A DNA stretch of 64,000 nucleotides, from assembly GCF_900091445.1 (NCBI RefSeq), contig NZ_LT607733.1, positions 3,550,501 to 3,614,500 of the forward strand, written 5' to 3'. Numbering within the stretch: the stretch's first letter is position 1; each line of letters starts with the position of its first letter. Below the pieces are notes generated by a model that was given only the letters and a program-made list of their open reading frames with translations, was not told where the DNA came from and did no database searches. Below are positions 49,839-57,154 of the stretch, piece after piece. A program made the translations under genes and the position numbers. This DNA is from Micromonospora echinofusca (GTDB lineage: Bacteria; Actinomycetota; Actinomycetes; Mycobacteriales; Micromonosporaceae).

Positions 49839-50990
49839 ATGAGCGCGTGGCGACCGGGTCCGTCACCACTGCGGCCCGCAGGCGCCACCGAACGCGAGCT
49901 GCGCCGGTTGGGCCGACGATACGCAGTCGTCATGCGCACCACGGCGCTGTGCTGTGTGAGCGGCGCCGCGTTGTTCCAGGCGACCCCCGACCGGCGCGCG
50001 CTGGTCGCGGGCGTGGCCACCGGGCTCGCCGCCTGGAGCGTGGTGTACGTCCGCTTCAGCTCCCGCGGGTGGCTACTGCCGGTGGACACGCTGGTGATCA
50101 TGCTGCTGTGCCTGGCCCAGCGCTGGACCGTGCCGCCGGACGCGGCGGTGGACAGCACGAACTGGGTCCTCGCCGTCGTGACGGTAACGGCCATAGCGCA
50201 CCAGTGGCTCACGACCGCGGCCGGCGGCGTACTGCTGACCATCGCGGTCGTGGTGGCGCATCTGGCCGGCAACGCCCTTGCCCTGCCCGAGACCTGGTCG
50301 GGCACCGTTTCACTCGGCCTGTGGACCTTCGCGGAGGCCGGCCTGTCCAGGGTGCTGTTCCTGCTCGTGCGGGCCGGAGCCCAGCAGGCTGACCGGACCG
50401 TCGCGGCGAGCGAACGGGCCCGGCGCGATGCCGCGGTCGCGGCCGCCCGACGTGCCGACGAACGGGAGCACCTGGCGATACTGCACGACACCGCGGCAGC
50501 CACCCTGCTCGCGGTCGGCACCCGCATGGTCGACGGCACCGAGCCGTGGCTGGCCGAGCAGGCCGCCCGCGACCTGGAGATCCTCGCCGCGCAGCCGCAC
50601 TTCCCCGACGGCGACACGGACCTGGTACGGCTGCTGGACCAGGTGGCGCGGCACGCCCCGGTCGCGGTGGAGGTGCGCTTGCCGGCGGCCGTGCCGATGC
50701 CGGCGATCCGCGCCACGGCGATCAGCGCGGCGGCTCGGGAGGCGCTGACGAACGTGGCGCGCCATGCCGGCGTCGACACCGCCGTACTGGTGGTGGGGCG
50801 GGCCGGGGACCGGATCCTGGTGGAGATCTCCGACCAGGGCAGGGGCTTCGCGCCGGAGCGGGTACCGCCGCATCGGCGCGGGGTGTCGCAGTCCATAGCG
50901 CAACGCATGGCACGGGTCGGCGGACGAGCGATCGTGACGTCGCGTCCTGGCGCCGGCACCCGGATCTTCCTGGAGGTCCCGGATGGCTGA
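49839..50990 (+). CDS. Membrane sensor histidine kinase (NarL/DesK-like HATPase)
   Basis: The 383-residue protein has about five membrane segments in residues 35-180 with no large sensor domain. A coiled helix follows, with the H-box A-I-L-H216-D-T-A-A-A-T-L-L-A-V-G. The ATPase has N-box A-A-R-E-A-L-T-N-V-A-R-H-A-G and G-box D-Q-G-R-G-F. H-D-T-x-x-x-T-L-L is a variant of HisKA_3. It overlaps the next gene by 8 nt and is the likely phosphodonor for the response regulator at 52086. Confidence 0.9.
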   Translation: MSAWRPGPSPLRPAGATERELRRLGRRYAVVMRTTALCCVSGAALFQATPDRRALVAGVATGLAAWSVVYVRFSSRGWLLPVDTLVIMLLCLAQRWTVPPDAAVDSTNWVLAVVTVTAIAHQWLTTAAGGVLLTIAVVVAHLAGNALALPETWSGTVSLGLWTFAEAGLSRVLFLLVRAGAQQADRTVAASERARRDAAVAAARRADEREHLAILHDTAAATLLAVGTRMVDGTEPWLAEQAARDLEILAAQPHFPDGDTDLVRLLDQVARHAPVAVEVRLPAAVPMPAIRATAISAAAREALTNVARHAGVDTAVLVVGRAGDRILVEISDQGRGFAPERVPPHRRGVSQSIAQRMARVGGRAIVTSRPGAGTRIFLEVPDG

Positions 50991-52104
50991 GCCGGTTTCC
51001 CACCTCATGGCGGGGAAGCTGCTGCGCGGCCTACGCCTGGCCACGCTGGCGATCACGGTCACCACGCTGTTCGGTTTCGCCCTGCCGTTGCTGGTCACGG
51101 GCTGGGAGACCTACAGCAGCCCGGCCCGGCAGGTGCTCGCCTTCACGATCCTCACTGTGGTCGCCGTCGTGGCCGGGGTGCGAATCCTGCGGGACGAGCC
51201 GCTCGGCCGGCCGCGCTGGGTGCTGGTGGCGGCGGTGATCGCGGCGGCGGCGCTGGCGACCACCGGAATTCCAGCCGCCGAACTCATGTCGGAAGAGGAA
51301 TGGTCCTACGGCGTCATCGGCTGGTTCGGGATCCTGCTGCTGGTGGACCGCAGCGTCGTGGGTGCGGCCGTCTTCCTCGGCGCGTACACGGTCGCGAGCT
51401 TCGCGCAGTTGGCGCTGGTCGGGCAGGGGCACGAGACCGCCGACCTGGTGGTCGTCACCGCGATCATGTTCGGTTGCGAGCTGCCGGTCCTGGCCGGCGC
51501 CATGGCGCTGCGCAGTCTCGTGGCCGCCTCGTCAGCCGCCACCGCCGACGCGGAGCGGGTGCGGACTGCCGAGGTCGTCGCGGAGCACCTGCATGCCGAC
51601 CGCCGGCTGAGATACGCGGACCTCGCCACCACGTCCATACCGCTGCTGGCCGACCTGACGACCGGTTCGGTGGACCTGGGCGACGAGCGGGCCCGCAGCG
51701 CCTACGCCGTGGCGGCGGCACGGTTACGCCGTCTGTTCGCCGAACATGACGAGGTGGCCGATCCGCTGTTGCACGAACTGCGCGCCTGCCTGGATCTGGC
51801 GGAACGCCACGGAGTCGCGATCTACCTCGGGACGTGCGGGGAACGGCCGACACCACCACTGGCGGTGCGTCGCGCGTTGACCGAGCCCGCGTTGCGCATC
51901 ATGCCGAACGTCACCTCCGAGGTACGGGTCACGGTGCTCGGGTCGGCGACCGGCGTCACGGTGAGTCTCCTCGCCGACGCCGATGCCAGCGAGCCCGCCG
52001 ACAGCGATCCGGCAGGCGCCGCCGTCCACAGCGGGGTGACCGTCACCCGACTCGTACACGGTTCGAAGGTGTGGGTGGAGGCCACATGGCAACCACAGGG
52101 TTGA
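50983..52104 (+). CDS. Membrane protein paired with the kinase, degenerate sensor kinase
   Basis: The 373-residue protein repeats the layout of the kinase before it: several N-terminal membrane segments to about 185, then a helix (H-L-H-A-D-R-R-L-R-Y-A-D-L-A-T-T-S-I-P-L-L-A-D-L). A C-terminal alpha/beta region then has L-R-I-M-P-N-V-T-S-E-V-R-V-T-V-L. The phospho-acceptor H-D/E and the glycine boxes of the ATPase are not visible. It is probably a pseudokinase partner or allosteric subunit. It overlaps both neighbours (8 nt and 19 nt). Confidence 0.7.
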   Translation: MAEPVSHLMAGKLLRGLRLATLAITVTTLFGFALPLLVTGWETYSSPARQVLAFTILTVVAVVAGVRILRDEPLGRPRWVLVAAVIAAAALATTGIPAAELMSEEEWSYGVIGWFGILLLVDRSVVGAAVFLGAYTVASFAQLALVGQGHETADLVVVTAIMFGCELPVLAGAMALRSLVAASSAATADAERVRTAEVVAEHLHADRRLRYADLATTSIPLLADLTTGSVDLGDERARSAYAVAAARLRRLFAEHDEVADPLLHELRACLDLAERHGVAIYLGTCGERPTPPLAVRRALTEPALRIMPNVTSEVRVTVLGSATGVTVSLLADADASEPADSDPAGAAVHSGVTVTRLVHGSKVWVEATWQPQG

Positions 52105-52742
52105 ACACGGTGGTGGTCATCGACGACCACCCGGCGATCATCTCCGGGATCGAGGCGTGGTGCGGCGCGGCCGAACCGCCGGTCCAGGTCGTCGATTCCG
52201 GCAGGACACCGGCGGTGGCCTGGACGGATCCAGGCCTGTCCGCCGACGTCATCGTGTTCGACCTGCTGCTCAACGGGCAGGTCCCGGCGTACCCCGACCT
52301 GCGGCGGCTCGTCGACGCCGGCCGTCGGGTGATCGTCTACACCATGCGAGAGGACCGCGACACCATCCTCACCTGTCTCGACCTCGGCGCACTCACCTGT
52401 CTCGCCAAGACGGAGGGACCCGGTCACCTGGTCCCCGCGATCCACGCGGCCGGCCAGAACCTGCCCTACACCTCCCCGTCCATGGCCCGCGCCATCAGCA
52501 CGGACGCCCGGCCCGACCGGCCACGACTCACGCCGAGGGAGGTCGACGTGCTGGTCAGCTGGTTCGCCTGTGAGTCCAAGGAGATGGTGGCCCGCAAGCT
52601 CGGCCTGTCCGTGCGTACGGTGAACAGCTACATCGACCGGGTCCGCATCCGCTATGCGAACGCCGGACGTCCGGCCTCCACCAAGGCGGCGCTGGTCGCC
52701 CGGGCCATTCAGGACGGCCTGGTCCGGCTGGACGAGTTGTAG
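52086..52742 (+). CDS. LuxR/NarL-type response regulator
   Basis: The 218-residue regulator has a receiver domain (V-V-V-I-D-D-H-P-A, phospho-acceptor Asp in V-I-V-F-D-L-L-L-N-G, Lys in C-L-A-K-T-E). The LuxR helix-turn-helix reads L-T-P-R-E-V-D-V-L-V-S-W-F-A-C-E-S-K-E, then L-G-L-S-V-R-T-V-N-S-Y-I-D-R-V. Its ATG lies 19 nt inside the preceding gene. A strong terminator follows, closing the three-gene operon. The secreted protein at 53055 is the closest candidate target. Confidence 0.92.
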   Translation: MATTGLNTVVVIDDHPAIISGIEAWCGAAEPPVQVVDSGRTPAVAWTDPGLSADVIVFDLLLNGQVPAYPDLRRLVDAGRRVIVYTMREDRDTILTCLDLGALTCLAKTEGPGHLVPAIHAAGQNLPYTSPSMARAISTDARPDRPRLTPREVDVLVSWFACESKEMVARKLGLSVRTVNSYIDRVRIRYANAGRPASTKAALVARAIQDGLVRLDEL

Positions 52743-52782
52743 CGAAACCGACCCGGTTCGTGGGTCGAACGACCGTCACGGC

Positions 52783-52817
52783 GTCCCTGTGCCCAGCCCT
52801 AGCCTGGGCACAGGGAC
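52783..52817 (+). terminator. 14-bp perfect stem-loop terminator after the response regulator
   Basis: GTCCCTGTGCCCAG (52783-52796) pairs perfectly with 52804-52817 around a 7-nt loop (CCCTAGC). It starts 40 nt after the stop codon. No T tract follows, but stem strength is high. Confidence 0.8.
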
Positions 52818-53054
52818 AAGGGAAACGACGCCAGGGTCCCTGATCGAAAGAATGGGTCGTGGGCACGGCGAAGCGGGCCGCCGCAAAGACCGGACCAACC
52901 GGTCGGGAGGATTCACCCGTCCGGCATCGGCACGTCGGAATTGGCATTCGCCCCCGTCAGCGCCTACGACCTGTCGTCACCCAATCGGTACGCGCCGGAA
53001 GGTGGTACGTGAAGAGACCACGCGCAGCCCGGCGACAGATCACAGGAGGAAGAC

Positions 53055-53537
53055 ATGACCGCAACGAGAACCACCCGTCGCGCGTGGCAGGCATTCGGGG
53101 CGCTGATGTCCGCGCTGGTCCTGGTCGTGGGGGCATTCAGCGCACCCGTGCAGGCCCACAGTACCGACGACTGGACCGCCGTCAGCGGTCCGGGCACCAG
53201 CAATTGCCGCTACCCCGACAGCAGCCGGACCGGGGTCTATGCGGACTTCGACATCTGCTGGTCCGGCTCAACCGTCTGGGTGAGAGCCTTTGCCATGGAC
53301 ACCGTGGACGGGGATGGCTGGTGCGGCATTGCCCAGATCAGCTACCTGATCGACTCGAACCGCAACGGCGTCTACGAAGACCACCGACACGTGCGGTCCA
53401 CGGAAACCGACTGCAACGCACCTTTCGGCGACCTGTCGGGATGGTACAGGTCGAACTATCCGACCACCCAACTCTGGGGCCGGGCCTGCGTCGGTTACAG
53501 CAATGGGGATTCCTACGCGTGTGACAGTTGGCGCTGA
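53055..53537 (+). CDS. Secreted Cys-rich hypothetical protein
   Basis: The 160-residue precursor has a signal peptide (R-T-T-R-R-A-W basic region, hydrophobic core A-L-M-S-A-L-V-L-V-V-G-A, cleavage near P-V-Q-A-H-S at about residue 35). The mature part has six Cys and many Trp/Tyr (N-C-R-Y, D-I-C-W, G-W-C-G-I, T-D-C-N, R-A-C-V, Y-A-C-D), which suggests three disulfides. The segment D-S-N-R-N-G-V-Y-E-D looks like a calcium-binding loop. AGGAGG precedes the ATG. Function unknown. Confidence 0.8.
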   Translation: MTATRTTRRAWQAFGALMSALVLVVGAFSAPVQAHSTDDWTAVSGPGTSNCRYPDSSRTGVYADFDICWSGSTVWVRAFAMDTVDGDGWCGIAQISYLIDSNRNGVYEDHRHVRSTETDCNAPFGDLSGWYRSNYPTTQLWGRACVGYSNGDSYACDSWR

Positions 53538-53603
53538 CCCGGCTGACATCTCAGGCTTAGACGTCCTCACACAGCACGACAGATTGTGGCAGCTGCGCCC
53601 TCG

Positions 53604-53661
53604 CGGAGCCTCCCGGGGTCAGGCTCCGTTTTCCACCGTCCTGGCGGAGAACGGAGCCTGA
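53604..53661. terminator. Three-arm, mutually exclusive terminator between convergent genes
   Basis: Arm 1 CGGAGCCT (53604-53611), arm 2 AGGCTCCG (53621-53628) and arm 3 CGGAGCCT (53652-53659) can form either of two hairpins, because arm 2 pairs with arm 1 or arm 3. The arm 2/arm 3 stem extends to 12 bp (53619-53630 with 53650-53661). A TTTT run follows arm 2 on the plus strand. It lies between the secreted-protein gene and the convergent dehydrogenase. Confidence 0.7.
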
Positions 53662-53692
53662 TTCGTCTGTCCCCCGGGTGTCACCGCACTTC

Positions 53693-54706
53693 TCAGGGGC
53701 GCAGGATCAGCCGGATCGGGTTGCCCTGCTTGGTCTGCACCCGGCGCACCGCCTCCTGGGCGTCGGCCAGCGGCAGCACGTCGCTGATCGACGCCGCCAG
53801 GTCGAGTCGCCCCTGCCGGGCCAGCGACACCAACTGCTCGACGTGCTCGCCCTCCGAGCCGTAGTGGCCGAGCACCGCCTGCTGGAAGTAGGTGAACGGG
53901 CTGTCCGACGCGATCGTCACCGGCTTGTTGGCGATGCCCGCGAGCACCAGCCGGCCCCGGCGGCCCAACACGGTCAGCGCCTGCTCGCGCACGGCGGTGA
54001 CGCCGGCGAAGTCGAACGCCACGTCCAGCCCTCGCCCGCCCGTCAGGTCCAGCACGGCGTCGCGGAAGGCGGGGTCGGCCGGGTCGAGCACCGCGTCGGC
54101 CCCCAGGGCCACCGCCCGCTCGCGCGCCGCCGCCAGTGGCTCCACGGCGATCACCGGGGCCGCGCCGACCAGGCGGAGCAACTGCACGGCGTGCGCGCCC
54201 AGCCCACCCACGCCCCACACCCCGACCGCCTCGCCGGGGCGGGTACGCGCGGTGTCCGTCACCGCCGCCCAGGGGGTGGAGACCGCGTCGGGTATGACGC
54301 AGGCCTGCTCGAAGGGGAGGTCGTCCGGGATCGGCACCACGGTGCTCTCGCTGGCCACGGCGTACTCGGCCCAGCCGCCGTCGTAGTCCACGCCCCGGGT
54401 CAGCACGGTGCCGCGCCGGTCCCGCTCCCCCGCCTGGAGCAGCACCCGCTGACCGGGCTCCCAGCCCTCGACGTCGTCGCCGAACGCGTCGACGACCCCG
54501 GCCACCTCGTGCCCGAGGGTCACCACGTCGCCGGGCAGGTACAGCGGCGTGAGGGTGCCGTCGATCAGGTGCACGTCGGAGAGGCAGACCCCGGCCGCCT
54601 CGACCCTGATCCGCACCTGCCCGTCCCGCGGTTCGGGCACCGGCACCGACTCCATCCGCAACGCCCGCTCCGCCAGGTGCAGCCGTCCGGCCAGCATGTC
54701 CGCCAC
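53693..54706 (-). CDS. Zinc-binding alcohol dehydrogenase family protein
   Basis: The 337-residue MDR enzyme has V-C-L-S-D-V-H-L-I-D-G (catalytic zinc Cys), L-G-H-E-V-A-G-V-V (zinc His and Glu), Rossmann motif V-W-G-V-G-G-L-G-A-H-A-V-Q, and D-V-A-F-D-F-A-G-V. The four-Cys structural zinc loop is absent. Substrate unknown. AGGGAGG is 5 nt before GTG 54706; an ATG at 54697 is the alternative. Confidence 0.88.
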   Translation of the reverse strand: MADMLAGRLHLAERALRMESVPVPEPRDGQVRIRVEAAGVCLSDVHLIDGTLTPLYLPGDVVTLGHEVAGVVDAFGDDVEGWEPGQRVLLQAGERDRRGTVLTRGVDYDGGWAEYAVASESTVVPIPDDLPFEQACVIPDAVSTPWAAVTDTARTRPGEAVGVWGVGGLGAHAVQLLRLVGAAPVIAVEPLAAARERAVALGADAVLDPADPAFRDAVLDLTGGRGLDVAFDFAGVTAVREQALTVLGRRGRLVLAGIANKPVTIASDSPFTYFQQAVLGHYGSEGEHVEQLVSLARQGRLDLAASISDVLPLADAQEAVRRVQTKQGNPIRLILRP

Positions 54707-54827
54707 CGCGTCCTCCCTGTCCGGCCCCCGTCGGCGGCCCTCGACGGGCACGCATACCCGCCCGGGCGGCAGGAATGCGCGTGCCGGCCGCCGGGACCCG
54801 AGGTGCCGGCGGGTAGCATCCGGGCCC

Positions 54828-55541
54828 GTGGGCGTGCGATTCGAGGAACTGGCCTGGCGGGAGACCCCGATCGGCCTCATCAGCCTGCGTCGGCGCCGCG
54901 ACCCGCAGCTCGACGTCGAGGTGTACGAGGTCAAGCTCGACGACGAGTTCCTGATGTCGAGCCTCTTCCCCGTGGCGGAGATCGAGCTGGCCCGGCTGGG
55001 CCTGGCGCCCCTGTCCGGGCAGGGCCTCGACGTGGTCGTCGGCGGCCTCGGCCTCGGCTACACCGCCCGCACCGCGCTCTCCGACGAGCGGGTCGGCTCG
55101 CTGCTGGTGGTGGAGGCGATCGAGGACGTCATCGACTGGCACCGGCGCGAACTGCTCCCCTTCGCCGCCGGGCTGGCCGCCGATCCCCGTACCCGGTTCG
55201 TGCGGGCCGACTTCTTCGCCGCGGTCGCCGACGGCAGCGGGTTCGACCCGCGGGAGCCGGGGCGGCGGTTCCACGCCGTGCTGCTCGACGTCGACCACTC
55301 GCCGCGCAACGTGCTGCACCCGAGCCACGCCAGCTTCTACACCCCCGACGGACTGCGCCGGCTCGCCGCCCACCTGCACCCGGACGGGGTGTTCGCCCTC
55401 TGGTCGGACGACCCGCCCGATCCCGACTTCGAGGCGGCGCTGAGCGAGGTGTTCCGCACCGCGCGGGCGCACGTCGTCCCGTTCGCCAACCCGCTGACCG
55501 GGGGGCGCTCGGCCAACACCGTCTACGTCGCCCAGCGCTGA
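54828..55541 (+). CDS. Spermidine synthase-like methyltransferase-fold protein
   Basis: The 237-residue protein has the spermidine-synthase fold: L-D-V-V-V-G-G-L-G-L-G-Y-T-A-R-T-A-L, V-V-E-A-I-E-D-V-I-D-W-H, and L-L-D-V-D-H-S-P in place of the aminopropyltransferase D-x-x-D/P loop. The N-terminal tetramer beta-sheet domain of true SpeE is short. It is common in actinobacteria as an uncharacterised relative. TAGCAT lies 8 nt before the GTG, a possible leaderless promoter. Confidence 0.8.
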   Translation: MGVRFEELAWRETPIGLISLRRRRDPQLDVEVYEVKLDDEFLMSSLFPVAEIELARLGLAPLSGQGLDVVVGGLGLGYTARTALSDERVGSLLVVEAIEDVIDWHRRELLPFAAGLAADPRTRFVRADFFAAVADGSGFDPREPGRRFHAVLLDVDHSPRNVLHPSHASFYTPDGLRRLAAHLHPDGVFALWSDDPPDPDFEAALSEVFRTARAHVVPFANPLTGGRSANTVYVAQR

Positions 55542-56009
55542 CGCCGGCAGCTGCCTGCTGGGCGAGCACCGCGGGAACCGGACGGCCCCGCCGATCCACC
55601 TGGCGCCCCGCCAAGCCGAGGCACCGGCAACTCGCCGAACTCAACGACCGCCCGCCGCAGGCTGATCCGGACCGGCGCTTCCGCATGGGCAACGCCCGTC
55701 CGCTGCCCCTGACCACCCTCCCGGGCCCTTCCCGCCGACCTCGACCCGAGATCTTGGGCACTTGCCGTTACCCGGGGACGGAAACTGTCCAAGATCTGCC
55801 CTGCCGGCCGCCGCGATCGAGGTCTGGTGCCTTCCCGCCTGGCCGGGCCCGCACTCGGTGGGCACCGCAGGGAACCGGGGGGGGAGGCCGCGCTGCCACC
55901 GGCGTGGCGCGCCGAGGAATTCGCCGGCCGCGGCGGCATGGCCGGGTGCGGGCCGGGAAGGCGGGCGGGTGGGCCGCGACCTCGCGGCGGGAGTCACGGG
56001 AGGTGGCAC
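55542..56009. other. Intergenic region, no gene seen apart from the hairpin below
   Basis: Open frames here are unlike neighbouring genes and match nothing recognisable. The only clear structure is the AGATCTTGG hairpin at 55749-55797. A GGGAGG ribosome site for the next small gene lies at the right end. Confidence 0.5.
55749..55797. repeat. Intergenic double-hairpin, AGATCTTGG family, copy 2
   Basis: AGATCTTGG at 55749-55757 pairs with CCAAGATCT at 55789-55797. With one G-U pair the stem reaches 12 bp. An inner CCGT...ACGG stem spans 55765-55781. The outer arms match copy 1 at 6736-6787, while the loop is different. Confidence 0.65.
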
Positions 56010-56186
56010 ATGCGGACGTTGCTCTGGGTCGTCGGCGTCGTCGCGGGCGCGCTCGTCCTGCTCGGACTGCTGCTGGAGGCGGTCCGCTGGCTGGTGATCA
56101 TCGGTGCGGTCACGCTGGCCGTGGTCATCGTGCTGGCGGTCATCAAGGGCCGACAGGCGATCCGCCATTCCGCCGGGCAGCGCTGA
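56010..56186 (+). CDS. Small membrane protein (58 aa)
   Basis: The protein is almost entirely two membrane helices (L-L-W-V-V-G-V-V-A-G-A-L-V-L-L-G-L-L and L-V-I-I-G-A-V-T-L-A-V-V-I-V-L-A-V-I) with a short basic tail. GGGAGG lies 6 nt before the ATG, which supports translation. No family is recognised. It overlaps the remains of the GT87 gene on the other strand. Confidence 0.6.
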   Translation: MRTLLWVVGVVAGALVLLGLLLEAVRWLVIIGAVTLAVVIVLAVIKGRQAIRHSAGQR

Positions 56187-57069
56187 CGTCGAACGCGGCG
56201 GCCAGTTCCTCGTCGTAGGTGGCGATCGGACGTCCGTCGGCGGCGTAGGCGACGAGCCGGCCGTGGGCTATGGTCGCCGGCCGGAACGAGAACGTCCGGG
56301 GTCCCGGGTGTGGCGCCAGCAGCGGGATGACGCGGGGCGCGCCGCCGGGGGCGGAGTGGCACTCGAGCCGGGCCACCGCAGGCGAGACGACCCCGTTGAC
56401 TTGGACCTTGGTGCGCTCCCTGCGGACGCCGAACGTCACGGGAGCGTCCGTGCCGTACGCGGCGCACTCCAGCGCGCCCCGGCAGACGAAGAAGTAGCAC
56501 GGATCGCCCGCATCGGGGAGCGCGTACGCCTTGAAGGTCGGATCGGCGCCGGCCGGCAGCGGCTGCACGGCGAAGAACGCGACGGCCAGCGCGGCGGTGG
56601 TGCCCAGCCACAGCCAGCCGCGCGCCGCCGGTCCGCGCCGGCCACCGCCAGCGCCGCCCCGCCGAAGCCGGCGAGGCAGAGCGCGCCGACGCCGAGCGCC
56701 CGGGCGTTCTCGAGCAGGAACTGCGTCCCGGAGGTGGGCGAGACCGGCCTGAGCGCCACCCCCCAGCGACACCACCATGGTCACCAGCAGGGCAGCCCCG
56801 GCCACACCGTCGGCACCGATCAGCAGCATCGCCGCCAGCACCGGCCAGATCTGGTGGTGCGTCCAGGACACCGGGGACGCGGCGACGGTCGCGCAGCCGA
56901 CGAGCACGGCGGCGTGACCGGGCCGCCCGTGCGCCGCCAGGTGCCGGGCCCGCAGCAGGGCCACCGCGCAGACGACGGCCACGAGGGTCGCCCAGAGCAG
57001 CGGCAACGACGCCGGGTCGAGGCCGAGGCGCAGCAGCATCCCGCTCCCTGCGGAGTCTGCGGCCGGCAC
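56143..57069 (-). pseudogene. GT87/DUF2029 mannosyltransferase remnant, two frameshifts
   Basis: On the minus strand the C-terminal half of a polyprenol-phosphate-dependent mannosyltransferase survives: G-M-L-L-R-L-G-L-D, S-P-V-S-W-T-H-H-Q-I-W-P-V-L (the S-W-x-H-H motif of the family). At a run of six G near 56762 the frame slips. The middle continues in another frame (A-L-R-P-V-S-P-T-S-G-T-Q-F-L-L-E-N) and later returns to the first. The N-terminal 250 or so residues with the catalytic Asp are missing. It cannot be active. The tail (G-D-P-C-Y-F-F-V-C-R) is an extracellular extension. Confidence 0.7.
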
Positions 57070-57095
57070 GGCCGGCCGGGGGTACCTCGACCGCT

Positions 57096-57113
57096 ACCTA
57101 CGCGACCGTAGGT
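57096..57113. promoter_or_regulatory. Operator ACCTACG-CGAC-CGTAGGT before the FadD gene
   Basis: A perfect 7-bp inverted repeat with a 4-bp centre lies 42 nt before the ATG at 57155. The form fits a TetR-family regulator of fatty-acid genes (acyl-CoA-responsive). The regulator is not in the window. Confidence 0.6.
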
Positions 57114-57154
57114 TACCGTGTGGTAGGACAATGGACGTACGTCGGAGGAGTGAG

